This document shows, in pieces, positions 9,797-22,500 of a DNA stretch of 64,000 nt (position 1 is the stretch's first letter; each line of letters starts with the position of its first letter). The DNA is from Fomes fomentarius (taxonomy: Eukaryota > Basidiomycota > Agaricomycetes > Polyporales > Polyporaceae). The stretch covers positions 806,001 to 870,000 of the forward strand of contig JABYQN010000014.1 in NCBI GenBank assembly GCA_022606135.1. The letters run 5' to 3'. The position numbers were made by a program, and so were the translations under genes. The notes under the pieces are model-generated. The model ran no database searches. It was given only the letters and a program-made list of their open reading frames with translations, and was not told the origin of the DNA.

Positions 9797-12464
9797 CTAC
9801 AACGCCATTGCAAGTCGCCGCGTACACAGCGAAAAGCCCAGCAGCGCGCCAGCGGCGGTCAACAGCCACGGAGCACGGCCCACGCTGGTCGCATCGTTCG
9901 CACTGCCGGGGCTCGTCCCGGCGTTCTGGGACCGGTCCTTTCCACTCATTCCCTGCGCAGTCGCGAGCACGCTTGGGTCGATCGAGACCGTGTTCTTCGT
10001 CTTCGTGAGAGCCGTGGTGGGGAACGTCTGCACGCTATCCTGCGAACCTGCCTGCTGCTGCGCAGCGTCCGAGATGAAGACGAGCGCGGCGCCGGGGGCG
10101 GGGACAGTGATCTGGCAGCTGTTCGCGTTCTGGTCGCACGATACGGTCTTCACGTCCTCGCTGCCTTTGAGCCGGCCGTCGACTTGGAAGCGGCCACCGA
10201 GCGTCTGCCCTGCCCATGTGATATTGTCCTTCTCAGAGACAGAGGGCGCACGTAGATACCTGCAGTGCAAACCAATTCATCAGTATAGCACTTCAACGTA
10301 CCAGTCATGCAGCATGCAAGTCTGCTTGAACCGGGCTGCATCCGCACCGGCCGCCAAACTGACACTGCTCGGTGTGGGGAATGATGAGACTTGACTTACT
10401 TGACCTTGACCTGTGCAGGGGCAGCGTTGGCCTCTCCAAAGCCCGATCCTCCAATAAAGACCGTCGCTGTGTAGTCGTGTGCGCCGCTCGGGTCCGTCAT
10501 GAAGTTCATCAACACCATGCGCGCTATGTTGCCATTCTCATAAATCGCGTACACCGGAGTGAGGTCGTTGTGTGTGTTCTCCTGCGGGAGGAAGTCCTGC
10601 AGGTCTTTCACCTGCGATGTGTTCGTTTGTCCAAGGGCCTCCGCGACGACCATCGCGGAGTAGAAGATGGGGCCAATGGTCCATTGGTCGAATGCCGACT
10701 GGTTCGTCGGAGGAGCTGTGATCATCACGGTTTCAATTATAGGTCAGCACGGAAAAGATAGAAACATACCGGTGAAGGGCTGTACGGCATAACGCACGGA
10801 TCAGCTCAGCGTGGTCGAGAAGGTGACACATGTGGGAAGGAAGGGTACGCACGTTATACGACACGTTCTGTCCACCAGCATGCAGTAGCGCTCCAGTGAA
10901 GTTGCTGTTCGCCATCTGCAGACCGTAGTCGAGTGCCCACAATGCAGACGCGAACGTATCGCTGATGCCAGGGAAGCCGCCACACGACGCCGTGTTCGTC
11001 TCGAACATCAAGAACGGCTTGCCCCACTGCTGTGCCAATAGCGTCGAGTTGAGGTAGTTCTGCACCAAGCCCAAGCCGTTCTGGTGCGTGAGATAGGTCG
11101 GGAAGAGATCCAGTGGATTCTTTGGCGGGTTGTCGGGTTGCGGGAAGATCACAGCGCAGTTGTCGCTCGGGTAGCTAAGTAGCGTCAGACTCAACGCACA
11201 TTCATAGTCATGGATGGAGGCACGTCACTCACTGTTCCACGGAGAGCGCTGATAGGTATTGGTCGTAAGCTTGAACGAAGCCAGTGTCCCAGACCGCCTC
11301 CGGCCTCGGACCCCAGTCTGCACCCTGCACGCTTGGTGCAATAAGACTCCTCTTGTTCTTCACCAGTTGATCGGCTTCGTATGCTTGTGTCAGAAGACCA
11401 AACTCTCCGAAGTAGTCGAACTGGGAATAACCCTCTTGCCGGTGCTGATGTCTGCAGAACAATCAGAACGAGCTATCTTTACAAGCGTTTGAAGGTTGCA
11501 GACATACGATCCGTAGAGATCCGGTTCGTTACCAGCCTGGAAACCTAAGAGATGGTCACCCAAGGCAGACTCGGCGAGTTCTGCAATCTGAAGTCGCCAG
11601 TTGGTCGAGTCATTGAATGGAACACCTGGTCATAAGGAGTTCGCCGCAGGTCGCCTACATGATCATGAACAAACACGTACCCAAGTACCATCTGACGTTC
11701 ACAAGACTTGAGACGTTTCCGAGCATGTAGATAAGGTCTGGTGTGAAAGCGAGGACAGGTGTACCCGTCTGTGACGGGTGTCAAAACAAGCGCTATGTTG
11801 AGGGAACCAGGTGAAGATACGTACCGGATTCGATGCGTCTTCCTTGTTCTTCTCCAGAATGCCCCCGTCTGGGAAACTGTCGACCATGAACGCAGTCTCT
11901 TGGGTGTTACCTCCCACACGGACGTGCACTGCGCCAGCCTTCTCTACCATGAGCGCCATCAAATTGAGGAAGGGTACATTGAGTCTCGTTCTGTCTCGCT
12001 TTCAGCCACTGGTCCGGGTGATAATCGAAGATACTCACGAGTTTTTCCCGACTTTACAAAGTAGACATCTCATGAGCGAGATGGCAATTGGAGCCAGAGA
12101 CCGAGTACTCACTAAGCTGTGTCGCAACTGACATTTCGATGGAAAAGCCGAAGAAGGTGGCTTGCTGGGGCACAGACAATCCATTCATGTTCTGCGCGCT
12201 GTTCGGAACTCCGAGTGTGATGGCATTGGGCGCGTCCGATGGAACAGGTGGTGGGACCATAAAAATGGGGTTGTACGCAGCCAGCTCTGTGTACTGAGGC
12301 GGTCCTGGAGTCGTAACGAACGACGTGGTAGTTGCGGTAGAGACCGAAGATGTCCCAGTGCCCGCCGGGTTGATCGTTGTCTGCCCTAGGGGGCCATAGA
12401 TGGTGATTTCGGCCGCTACGAGCGTCGCCAGTAAACTGACGAGTGAAAGGAGCGGCGTGAACAT
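9797..12464 (-). CDS. Secreted glycoside hydrolase family 79 protein (beta-glucuronidase-like)
   Basis: GH79 enzymes remove uronic acid residues from proteoglycans and plant or fungal arabinogalactans by a retaining mechanism. Ten exons with GT-AG introns join cleanly. MFTPLLSLVSLLATLVAAE is the signal peptide. A Thr/Ser-rich spacer precedes the conserved QQATFFGFSIEMSVATQL, then VRVGGNTQETAFM, the acid/base motif FQAGNEPDLYG and the nucleophile segment FLMFETNTASCGGFPG. The C-terminal beta domain (ITWAGQTLGGRFQVDGRL, PAPGAALVF) is followed by a Ser/Thr-rich stretch and a hydrophobic end with RR, suggesting a membrane or GPI anchor. ATG at 12462-12464 is the start that gives the signal peptide; an upstream in-frame TTG is ignored. 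Stop TAG at 9797-9799. No lesion was seen. Substrate is inferred from the family only. Confidence 0.9.
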
Positions 12465-13440
12465 GACGGTAGGAGGCAACGTCGAGAGGGAAGATGCATG
12501 CTACCCTGACGCTCGCGTGTTATGGAATCATGAAGGCGATGGCCGCTGTCGAACCGATTAGGCAGTTGTTCGTGGAAGCGGTAGTTCCTCCGGTGCGAAA
12601 GACTTGCATCTGCCTGGTCCTCGGCCATGCACAAAACCTGTTCCATTGTTAATGAGAGTAGCTTTCCGCCTTGAATATGCATGCAAAGTCCACACACCAG
12701 AGTTACTAACACGCCGGCAACGCGCTACTCGTGGCAGGCACTGTGCTATTCTTGGAACGATGGGAACAGTAACGATGCTTCCTGAATGGTCCGCTTCCGT
12801 TCTTACCCTGGAGATACTTATACCCGAAGGCATCCTTGACCGAGGCGGCTGCTGCCATCGCGACTGGGAAAATGCGGGATAGGGTAAGGACATCAAGCTT
12901 CAAGACGTACGATGTGGTGGCAAGTGAGCGCTAGTGAGCAAGTATCTTGAACATGTGGCAGTGCACCTAGCGCGCTACGGAGAATCCCCGCGACCCGCCC
13001 GGGGATGCGACACAGGTTCGCTGAGATTGTGAATAACGTTCCGCCTGCTCATCCGATGGCTCTCCGATCTTATGAATACGCTCATTACGTACTAATGCAC
13101 CAGGTAATGAAGGCAATATATGGACCTCTGGGAGAGATATCGTATATACAGTCGAATGACCCACACAACCGCCGGCCGTGTCACCGACGAATTACAATGC
13201 CGATTCGTGCCGATTCAGTCTGCGAAGTCAGACGAAGAAAAGCACTGAGCCCGAGTTGGTGCATGCGCTGGATGTGCATTGCTCATATCTTAACTCCGCA
13301 CCTTAGCTCGCTGCTGTCAGGCCTCAGATGCACTTAAGCTTCCTCCATCATCCTGAACTTGATGTGCCTCGGAGAAATATATGGCACACCATATAGTGCT
13401 TACTGCTTGTAGCTATAGCAAGTGATCATGGATGACATGC
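12465..13440. other. Divergent intergenic region, GH79 / hydrophobin
   Basis: Upstream of both the GH79 gene and the hydrophobin. No supported gene. Small open frames on the minus strand near 12556-12903 lack any motif. Confidence 0.5.
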
Positions 13441-13560
13441 AGCTGACAAGGATGTGTAACTATGGCTGACAGAGACTGGAGGTGTGAGGGTGACTGTAAC
13501 TGACTGGCTAACTGTAGCTAACAAGCACTGGAGGTTGACATGTGGCTAACAGGGACTCAG
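13440..13560 (+). promoter_or_regulatory. Repeated promoter motif upstream of hydrophobin
   Basis: Four imperfect copies of a word close to RGCTRACARRGAYTGG occur at about 13440, 13463, 13516 and 13542; the second and third extend into ACTGGAGG. The spacing is irregular (about 23-53 bp). The block ends shortly before a TATA-like element. Repeated binding sites upstream of a strongly regulated gene are a reasonable reading, but the factor is unknown. Confidence 0.4.
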
Positions 13561-13569
13561 CCCTACTAG

Positions 13570-13578
13570 TATTTAAAA
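13570..13578 (+). promoter_or_regulatory. TATA-like element of the hydrophobin gene
   Basis: TATTTAAAA lies about 109 bp upstream of the hydrophobin ATG, a suitable distance for a core promoter plus a short 5' UTR. Confidence 0.45.
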
Positions 13579-13678
13579 TGTTCACATCATGCCAAATATT
13601 CCTCATCCACCACCACCACTACCAGCTCAAGCTCCTCAAGCTCTGCAATCAACTTCAGGCTCACACAGCAACATCAAG

Positions 13679-14135
13679 ATGTTCTCTCAGGCCCTCACTG
13701 CTCTTGCCCTCACTGCTATCCCTCTCCTTGCTACTGCCAACCCCATCCACACTGGCAACAGTACCTGCAACTCTGGCCCTGTTCAGTGCTGCGACAGCAC
13801 TGCACTTGTATGTGTCCCTACCTCAGCTCTCATATTCACATCTTCATTAGACTAAACTATATCTATCTGCACACAGGCAAGCTCACCCGAGGGTGCTAAT
13901 GCACTTAGTGCCCTCCACATCGTCGTGAAGGACATCAATGTCGTCTTAGGCCTGCAGTGTTCCCCCATCTCAATCATTGGGGTTGGAATCAGCGCCAGCT
14001 GTGGCAATCAGGCCGTGTGCTGCGAGGACAACAGCCATGTATGCATCGATCACTTCTATTACCTCTAATCTTTATCTGACTGACCCTTGTCTTCAGCATG
14101 GTGTTGCCATCAACTGTATCCCTGTTCAGATTTAA
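13679..14135 (+). CDS. Class I hydrophobin
   Basis: Secreted amphipathic protein that self-assembles at air-water interfaces and coats hyphae, spores or fruit bodies. Exons 13679-13807, 13877-14038 and 14097-14135 give 109 residues. MFSQALTALALTAIPLLATA is the signal peptide. The eight-cysteine hydrophobin pattern is complete: STCNSGPVQCCDS (three Cys), LQCSPIS, SASCGNQAVCCEDN and INCIPVQI. The paired Cys doublets and the loop spacing fit class I (Pfam hydrophobin). Both introns are at positions common in Agaricomycete hydrophobins. Stop TAA at 14133-14135. The gene sits alone on the plus strand behind a repeat-bearing promoter. No lesion. Confidence 0.95.
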
Positions 14136-14586
14136 GTGCAGCAATGCTTTCATAGCCAGGGAGAGTCTCAATCAGCTGCCAATGTATGCAAGATGGTGAT
14201 AGTGTCAATTATGGTGTTTATATGTGCCCCCAGTCATCCAGTTGAGAATCAGAGCATCCACACATTGTTACCTGGTCTAATAGTACCAAGATGGTGCATA
14301 GTCAGCATAGTTCAAGTGAGGAGCATTTTCTGCTATCAAGCATTGATAGGCTATATAATGCATGAGCACTCTGTGGTGAATAGAAGTCTGTTAAAAGTTG
14401 TAGAAATGGTAGACCTTGTGTCAAAAGCTTGTAGTTCTAGGCCTTCAAAGATCCGTATTGAGGTGTTCATATACAGTCAAACCCATCCTTGGGAAGAAGT
14501 GTAAATGCAATCAGAGGATTACAGAAGGCATGAGAAGGTTCACAGTAGAACTATTCAATTGTGGCTGAAGGGCCAAACAGTCAAGG
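14136..14586. other. Convergent intergenic region
   Basis: 3' flank of the hydrophobin and of the converging F-box gene. Nothing else recognised. Confidence 0.5.
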
Positions 14587-17438
14587 TCAATGGTGGATCT
14601 CGAACAGAATGTCCTTCTTCTCAAACTCCTTCCCGTGGCTTCCGATGCACAACATAGATTACGAACAGCTTCGACCCTTAGAACGCAACACGACTCACCA
14701 ATTTTGCATATGCCACACAATCTTCTCCGGATCTTCAGGGAGGCCTACATCGGATGTGCCCGCCGTCTTCTTCAATACGCCCTTACAGACCCGGCAGACC
14801 AGCCCTGCCTGCGCGTTCGGGCGCGCGGTGATGCGCTCTTGGATCTTCGCGCGCGTCTCCTCGTCGACCGTGGTGCGCACGAATGCGGGTGCAGTGTCCG
14901 CACCCTCCGGCAGGAGCTTGATGCTGCATTCGCGGCCTTCGAGGATGTGGGTGTGTTTGAGGACGTGGTTCGGATTCGGCTTACTCGTCTGCTTCCTGTA
15001 GGTGGATGTATGTAGCGTGTCAGCGCCCTGGTCGGTGTCGCGTGACAGGTAGTGTGCAGTTCGTACACACCTCTTAATGTCGCGGAACTTGTCGGCACGG
15101 TCGTGCTTGATGATGTGTTCCATCTGGGAGGTGGGCTCTCCGGTCAGCACATGTAACCCCCCACCGCAACAGAAACTCACTAGTTTCGCAAAGTCGAGCT
15201 CGTTAGGGAGAGGCATGATGGGATCGCCGCACGCGCAGTACAGCCTTCCCTCACGGACCCACTCGTTCAACAAACGCTGCGGGGTATCAAGCGCGATTTC
15301 ATTCGCACATAACACTCCACGCGCAACCTGGGGGAGACTGTACGACAGCCACACTCTCGGCCACTCCTTCATCTCGGGATCCTCCGCCATCCACTTGTGA
15401 TCCGTGTGATCCGTGCGCCAATGGGCGTGATACTCAGCAAAGGTCGCATACGAGACCCTGCCGCAGTCCGACGACGCGCACACAAAGTACGCATAATACC
15501 GCTCGAGCGCGTCCGCGGGTTCGACACCCTCGAGCGTTCTCTGCATCTCCGGGTGGTGCTGCCTGATGTGTTCGACGATCGCGACCTTGGCGTGTGCCTT
15601 GTACTGCTCGATGTCGCGGAGCATCTCCGGGACGGCTGCTGTGAACTCGGCTGTCGAGATGTTGCCCTGCGCGTCGTCGCGGTGCATGAGCGCCTGGACG
15701 CTCGGGAGCTTCGCGAAGTCGACCCAGTTCGGCATGAGCGTGCGCTCTTCCTCGGGCATGTTCTCTTCAATGTAACCCTCGAATAACTCGATCATGTCGC
15801 AGAGGCGATTGAACGCACGCTCTACGCGCTCATTCACAATCTGCCGCTGGCGCTCGACTGCGATCTGTGCTTCGAGTTTCGGTCGGAGGTTGGTCCAGAC
15901 TGCGCTCCGTGGTAAATATCTGCCCCGGGCGAAGGGGTTTGGAAAACATATACGTACTACGGTCAGTGAGCTCCTTTGGCTGGTTCACAAGCTTGTGCCA
16001 TGTCGGGTCCTCCTCGGAGTCAGGAAATTCATCCTCTGTGTATCCTAGCTCCAACAGTTTTGCCGTGATGCTCAAAAGGAGCATGTCAGCACTCATTTCG
16101 GGGAACACAACCTAGGGAGCGAGCGCACCTGTTTACCCTGTTCATTTGAGCGCGCATATCAGCAAGCGTCTTCTCCGCGCGGACAGCTTTTGTCCACTTG
16201 AGGATCTCGAAGGCAGCCTGCGGGCACCTGTCAATTATGTGGGCGAAATAAGTATTGATGCGAGAGAATCCACCTTGTGTCTTGCCCGCACACGTTCTAT
16301 GTAGATTTTGGAGTAGTCTTCAAAAGGTGTGCCCACAGAACGGTAGGCACGAGTCTCCTCGATCACGGTCCCGACATCTTTCAAGTAGTATCTATGTGTT
16401 AGCCGGTGACTTGAGGGGTCAATCAAGTTCTGTGCCTCTCCCAACTCTTTCCATCGGATGTTAGCACTGGCTGTGTACAGGACAGGGAAAAACGCACCAT
16501 TTCCGATCTCACATGGTACTAGACGGAGTAGGAAACTCAATAGCCGTGGGTTCGACTGCAAGATGATACTACCCTTTCGTATGCTGCACACCCATGAAGT
16601 TAGAGCCGAAACATGCATCATCATGCCCTGACTTACTTGTCTTTGTAACAGGCCTTGCAGAGCCGAAGTTGGACAGCGTAGTCGACCCAGTTCGCTCGCT
16701 CTCCACCACATAACTATGTACACTCCTGAGAACAGGCCACGGTGACAGAACAACAACGTGCTGCTTACGAAACAGATACGATCAAACAGAAGAGCTGCAT
16801 AAGCTGGCTCACTCAGTCCCGGTGGAACAGTCGGGATCGAGCTATCCGCGGAGGAGAGCGCAGCCTTCCATGCAGATGTGCTGGAGCGCGATAGAAGTAT
16901 TGCGCGCAGAAGCTTGGACGTACGTGCGAGGTGGAGAAGGTCGAGTGGATGGAGACAGGATGCAATCTGTAGGAGATGAGTTGAGACAGTTCCTGTTCAA
17001 CGATAAAAGGATACACTCACCTCGAAAAACACATCCAATGGCATGTTGATAAGCATTGACAGCTTACCGACAAGGCGTTGGCCCTTCCTTCGTTGTGCCT
17101 GACTGATCTTCCGCGCACGCTTGCTCTGCGGAGGAGCATCTTCCACTTGATGTTCGGACGGCGAGTCAGATCCTGCAGTAGAAGTGGGGCACAGTCAACA
17201 CAATGCACGCCTTGTGGTGATGTCTCTCTAGAGTACCACGACTAAGTACAATGAGTTCCTCCCCCCTGCAAGAGCACTCTTGATCGCCCTGACTCCTGGC
17301 GGACCAGCTCAGTACTCATTCGCGCTAGCCGGAAGCGCGGCGGCAGCGTACATCGCGCTGAGAAGGAAGCACAACTACCAAGAGGAAGAGGAGAAGCATA
17401 GGAGGATACTCACCGTATTCTTCCATTTCGTGATCCAT
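14587..17438 (-). CDS. F-box protein with C-terminal zinc-finger-like end
   Basis: Large Agaricomycete F-box protein of about 680-700 residues, spread over about 13 exons. The first exon is only 25 nt (17414-17438, MDHEMEEY); exon 2 (17021-17172) reads into QRLVGKLSMLINMPLDVFFE and exon 3 starts IASCLHPLDLLHLARTSKLL, together the F-box that should bind Skp1 in an SCF ubiquitin ligase. Next come LCGGERANWVDYAVQLRLCK (a CxxC-type knuckle with RLCKACYKDN), a long helical middle (LRPKLEAQIAVERQRQIVNE), and a C-terminal segment with CRVCKGVL followed about 30 residues later by WHMQNCHGKEF, a C2H2-like arrangement. The stop TGA is at 14587-14589. Introns of 50-90 nt rejoin in frame throughout, and no lesion was found. 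The substrate is unknown. Confidence 0.8.
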
Positions 17439-18069
17439 TGTGGATCCAAAGTTACCAAGGCCCCTTAACGTTGAAGTACTAAGAACTGAAACTTCCAAGA
17501 TAGTGCATTCAAGAGATAAGTGCCGCAGCTCGTTGGTATATGAAGATTCTGATTCTGGGATGCGATAGAGGGTTTAAGTCGGAGACCAGGAGCACACTTG
17601 AAAGTGAGACGCGTCGCGACGTGGGCAAGCCTGCCCTAAGCTGCGAGAAGCGCTCATCATCAATGCTGACAACATAGTATTTTACTGTCTGGCAGTGAAC
17701 TACTACTGATCATGACTCTGCCAGATTCATCCCCTTACTTGTCATAGGTACGCGGTCCCTGGTCATGAGCCCATCTTCCCAGCTAGCTCCTTTTCGTTGA
17801 GTTATCTCAACGCTTAAGTTCTACTCACAGTGATGCTCTGTCACAGAGTCGAGCAAGTCGAGGCTCGCGATCATCGCCTCTGGCGGCACACAACTCGAAC
17901 CAGCCGGCGGCGGTCATTGTCGTCTACCCGCTAAGCAAAGTCGCTCAAAGGAGCAAGCCACAATGCAATGTCACCCACCTAATGTGGCAGAACGCGTGAC
18001 GTCATCACGAGGCGACTGGGACGTCATGGCGTCTGAATTGAAATACACATGCTTCAGCGACTGCACACC
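17439..18069. other. Divergent intergenic region
   Basis: Promoter region between the F-box gene and the flavin monooxygenase. No gene or notable repeat seen. Confidence 0.5.
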
Positions 18070-18076
18070 TATAAAG
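18070..18076 (+). promoter_or_regulatory. TATA box of the flavin monooxygenase gene
   Basis: TATAAAG occurs 50 bp before the ATG at 18126, in an otherwise non-coding stretch; a good core promoter candidate. Confidence 0.5.
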
Positions 18077-18125
18077 ATGTCAAGGGCGGATACGTCTCTT
18101 TCCGCCCTCGCCTCATTGTGCTAAT

Positions 18126-20369
18126 ATGTCTCTTGGTACTCATGTCTTGTCTCCGTGGACTTGGATGATCTCCATCCTGAACTTCTACTATCTTCTGGTC
18201 CAGTATGTGATCGTATGGCTCTTCAAACCGGTGGGTGTACACTCTTCATCCGCAAAATCACAGGCCTGACTCTATGAAAGCCTCCGCCACCAGGACCTGA
18301 GTACCCCATGAATCCGAAAGGAAGGATTGCGATTATTGGAGCCGGCCTTACAGGAATCTCCAGCGCTGCACACGCCACCGCGCACGGTTTCGATGTCGTA
18401 ATATATGAGCAGAGCGACAGAGTTGGTATGTGAATGATCACCACGACTTGCATAGTCACTGATTCAGTCACCGTGACTGGCCTTGGTCGAAGGTGGCATT
18501 TGGGCCAACGTGAACAAAACTTCTGGATTGCAACTCAACTCCTTACTCTACCGCTTCCACCCAGCAGTTGTCTGGTCCAAAACGTTTCCCCAGCGTGATG
18601 AGATCCTATCAGGTACTTTCAGTCCGCTGACCGTTGGAATCGACCCTGAAGTAGTTTTGGTCACAGAAATCCGCCGTATCTGGAAGGAATATCAGCTCGA
18701 ACCCCGCACTCGCTTCAAAACCCTAGTCACCTCAGTCAAACGCGTGCCCGGGACAGCAGAACACATCAAAGACGATCCAGCGCATTCGCAGTCCAAATGG
18801 ACCATCAACAACGGCGAAGATGGCGAGTTCGATGCCGTGGTCGTGACAGTCGGTACCTGTGGCAAACCAATGCACATCGATTTCCCTGGCCTGCCTCAGC
18901 ATTATGACAACACAACCGAGGGAGACGGAAAGCATAAAGGAAGGAGTGAGGTCTTCGAGGGCGAGGTCTTTCATTCTTCTGAGCTCGACGACGCGCCTCT
19001 AGAAGGGAAGCGCATAATTGTAATTGGCAGTGGAGCGAGTGGTGTGGAGTCCGTCGAAACCGCGTTGTCGAAGGGCGCAAAGCAGTGCGTGATGCTTGCT
19101 CGCGAAGACAAGGTATCCATTGACACTCGACCTCTCGCCGTGCTCACGTCTACTCATTTCAATTCCGCATACAGTGGATTATTCCGCGAAACATCGTCAT
19201 CGACACGCTCATCTCCGCACAACCCTTCGGGCGCGAGATGCCGCTGTCCTTCCTCTGGGAGAGGTTTATCGCTCTCTGGAACTACAGTGGCGCGCGCGAG
19301 CTCGTCCCAGCCCGTCTCGGGCTCTTCGAGAGTACGCCTGTCGTCAATGACGAGTTTGTTCCGATTGTCAAGAGCGGCAAGTGCGAGTACATCCGGTGCG
19401 ATATTGAGCGCCTCACGAAGGACGGTGTGAACGTCAAGGTGCGCGGTCGGGAAGAGAAACCTGGAGAGGGAAAGGAGGAAAGGGAGGTGAGTATATGCGC
19501 ATATAACTCGCACATTAAGGAGCTCATAGTGACGTTCATTCCGCTCGCGCAGATCAAGGGCGACGTGGTGGTTCTCGCTACCGGGTTCAAAAAGCCCGAA
19601 ATCGGATTCTTCAAGGACGACCTCTTCCCGGACAGTTATGAGGTATACGTGCCGCTGTGGCGCTTCATTGTTGTCTCGAGAAACTTACACGCAATACTCG
19701 CAGCGGCCAAATTTGTACCTGCAGAACTTCTCGACGGAAGACTGGTCAATACTTATGACCAACTCTGCCTACCAGAACGCTATTGGCACTGTGTAAGTCA
19801 ATTCCTTCGCCCAAATTGCTATATGCTGACGAACCGTGATTTACTAAGTGGACATTTGTGAGTATACCTATTCTGCGAAGCATTGTGCGTTAATATTGAA
19901 TGTCGACTTGCAGTCACATAGGAATCTGTGCGTCACTTGTACTGTTCTCGACTGCATATATGCTGTGTTGCTGACTTGATGCTATAGACATGCGTATTCT
20001 CTTGACCTTCCTCATGGATCCCGATGCGCGGCCGACGCCGAAGGACATGAAGTTGTGGGTGGATGTCATTCGCTTCGTCAAGTCTGGTGCACGCGGAGGC
20101 GCGTTCAGCTTCTTCACGTATATGGAATTGAGTTAGTGCTGTTCTATGGCCGTGTCAGTTTCTGTGACCGATCTTTCCTCAGCGATGTGGCTGCTGCTAT
20201 TCCATATCTTCCGGCTGGATCGGCTGAAGTGGTGCGACTTCTTACACGATGCGCATAGAGCCGTATGATTTACTGACACCGCTGTATGAATTGTAGGTTG
20301 TTCTTCATCATGCAGGGGTGGGGTGTTTACCCCAATGAGTACAAGCGGGCGAAAGTGTCTGCGAAATGA
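18126..20369 (+). CDS. FAD-dependent monooxygenase (FMO / Baeyer-Villiger type), membrane-anchored
   Basis: Flavin monooxygenase that uses FAD and NADPH to oxygenate small substrates. Twelve exons, beginning 18126-18230, 18281-18425, 18493-18612, 18667-19112, 19175-19486, 19553-19642 and 19704-19792. Exon 1 encodes a hydrophobic N-terminal anchor (ISILNFYYLLVQYVIVWLF). Then come the FAD-binding GAGLTGISS, GGIWANV, the FMO signature-like FEGEVFHSSEL (FxGxxxHxxx), the NADPH-binding GSGASGVES and the ATG motif VVLATGFKKP. A second hydrophobic patch near the end (WLLLFHIFRL) precedes NEYKRAKVSAK and TGA at 20367-20369. No lesion. It converges on three hydrolase genes; an oxidase that makes esters or lactones beside hydrolases that cut them would be a sensible pair, but this is inference. 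Confidence 0.9.
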
Positions 20370-20528
20370 GAGAGACATGGAGTGCAAAGATAAGGCCAAG
20401 GGACATTTAGACTTGTACGTCGTGATCTTGTTTTATACATTCTCTGTAGTATTATGCTATCACTACCCTCTCATTGCACACGTCGAGCGATGTTTTGCCG
20501 TCAACCACCCTCGCTCGGTGACTAGTTC

Positions 20529-21886
20529 CTAGACAATGTCTGCAGTATCAATAGAAAGGAGTGCTCTGAGCGCGCGCTCCGGATCGTCGGAATGAACCTG
20601 CATATATGCAACATCATCAAAACTTCATAGCAGCAACATGGTAGGTACAGTCACTCACAAAATGATTTGCTTCTCTCACGCGCAGGAACGTGACTGGACG
20701 CAACGGCTCCCCGGCTTCCCTTCCCTCCCGCACTCGTGCTCGCATGTTCCACACCCCCCAAGGCACCTCCCACTGGTCGCACCAGACGTACTTCACCTCG
20801 ACGCTTGGCCACGCATCCGTCTCCTCACCCGCTCCTTTCCCCACCGACACACCATACCCCTGAGGTAGTAACAACGCGCCCTCGCGCAATGCGGCGAACA
20901 GTCCCGAGCGTAGCCCGCCCAGGAGCAGGAGCGTGTCTGAGCCGCCCGGGTCGCCCGGCCCCGGATAAAACGCTGCCTCACGCTCTGCCTCGGTCAGCGT
21001 GAAGAGCGTCGGCGGCGGGGCTTCGAGTGGGGTGCGCCGTTCGAGCACCAGATTACTCGGGTTCTCGTCTGGGTCGGAATCTAGTGCCATGGAAGGGTGC
21101 GCGTAGTACCCGCTGACCCAGGCTGCAAACGCGCGCGTGGCATCTTTGGGTGCGATGGTAGGGTCGGAGAGAGGGTTGTAGGCTTCTGGCATGGGCGGGA
21201 AGCCCAACGCGAGGTAGGGGGGGTCTGTGCGTGCGGAAAGGGAGGTCAGTCTCGGTGGCACGATCTCATCTTTCAGCATTCGGGTGCAGCTCACCGTAGA
21301 ATATTATGCGACGGACATATTTTCTCAACTCGACTCCTCTCGCACTGGCCGGGAAGGTCGCGATATTCGCGAGGAGCGCAGTTGTGAGGACGGTGCCAAA
21401 GGACCACGCGGCCAGCACGATCCCGCCCTCCTTGGCGTTCTCTGAATTTGGACATGCAGGGGGAATATGATGCTCCCCGACAAACCACCCGAGGAAGTCG
21501 TACACTTCACGCGCTCGCGCCGCCATGAACGCACGGAGGGTCGCTTGTAAATGATGCGTATCTTCTGCTACCGTTGCTGCTTGGAGGACGGCAAGCTCGT
21601 CGGGCGCGTATGGAGTCGCCCCACGGTAGTCGCGCCGGTTGAGGAGGACGATGCGCGCATTGTGCTGCGGGGCGCGTGCGATGAGTGGGGTGAAGATTTC
21701 TGAGGGACGTGGTGCGTGTGAGATTCTACATTCTGCGCACCGTGACTTGGGGAGCTCACCGCTGTGCCAGGCGAAGCCGTGAATGAGGACTATCGTCGTG
21801 TAGTCGCTACTGACATCCCCTTGCGCCCCGACGGGCGCCCCCGTGTCGCGGAGTATGTGCAGAGGTCCTGGATACGAGCCTGGCAT
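20529..21886 (-). CDS. Alpha/beta-hydrolase, tandem copy A
   Basis: First of three paralogous alpha/beta-fold hydrolases, about 390 residues. Four exons; introns follow AWHSG, YG and ANHF, the same sites and phases as in copies B and C. LIHGFAWHSG supplies the oxyanion-hole region, RIVLLNRRDYRGATPY is a family block, and the nucleophile elbow reads AAWSFGTV, so the first Gly of the usual GxSxG is replaced (A-W-S-F-G). The catalytic His is likely in ANHF-VHSDDPERAL, which spans the last intron. Start ATG 21884-21886, stop TAG 20529-20531. No signal peptide, so probably cytosolic. Substrate unknown; esterase or lactonase activity is a family-level guess. Confidence 0.85.
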
Positions 21887-22500
21887 TACGGCAGCTGCGC
21901 GCGTGGAGATGGTTGAGATTGAGATTGAGACTTAGCGAGCACTCGGACGGCTGAGCGCATAGCGCAGCTTCTAACTTAGTCTTCTTCTGTCTTCGCCCGA
22001 GATCGGTGGCTGACCCGCGTATGCGGCATTCCCATGATAGCACGCCTTCCCCATAGGCCGAAGTCTAACCCTGTATACGCGCAGAAGGACGCCAAGAAGG
22101 GGTCAATGCGTTCGTGCGCCGTATTCCCACTGGATGCAGGTCACGCTGAGGAGGGTTGAATGGTATGTGAGTGGGGAACGTCGCTAGCGTGAAACTTTGC
22201 AAGCTTGGGATTGGGGTGTACCTGATTTGGGTCATCATCAGACCTCACACCTTAGGTTCTGTAGCCAGAAGCATGAGTGGGCGCCCCGCGGTGGCCTTTG
22301 TTTCGTGCGAATCTGCCTGACGGTTCGTAGGATGATGACCAAGTTCGTGAAATTCTCTTTCTTCTCACTCGCCGATACCCTGCACTACTATACATGGTGT
22401 GAACCATGGGCAATAGAGCTAAGAATGGCTTGATGAAGTGATCCCGCATACAGTCTTCGACCGTGGCCAGTTTCTCCATCCTTCGGAACTCCGCCAAAAC
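21887..22500. other. Intergenic between hydrolase copies A and B
   Basis: Promoter of copy A and 3' flank of copy B. A short (GAGATT)3 run sits at about 21915-21931. No gene. Confidence 0.5.

Noticed and set aside
14695..15837. Uninterrupted 380-codon frame read as a single exon
   Set aside because: It runs through two consensus introns (KL|GTGAGT…CAG|MEH and KR|GTGTGT…CAG|KQ); the spliced F-box gene is the better model.
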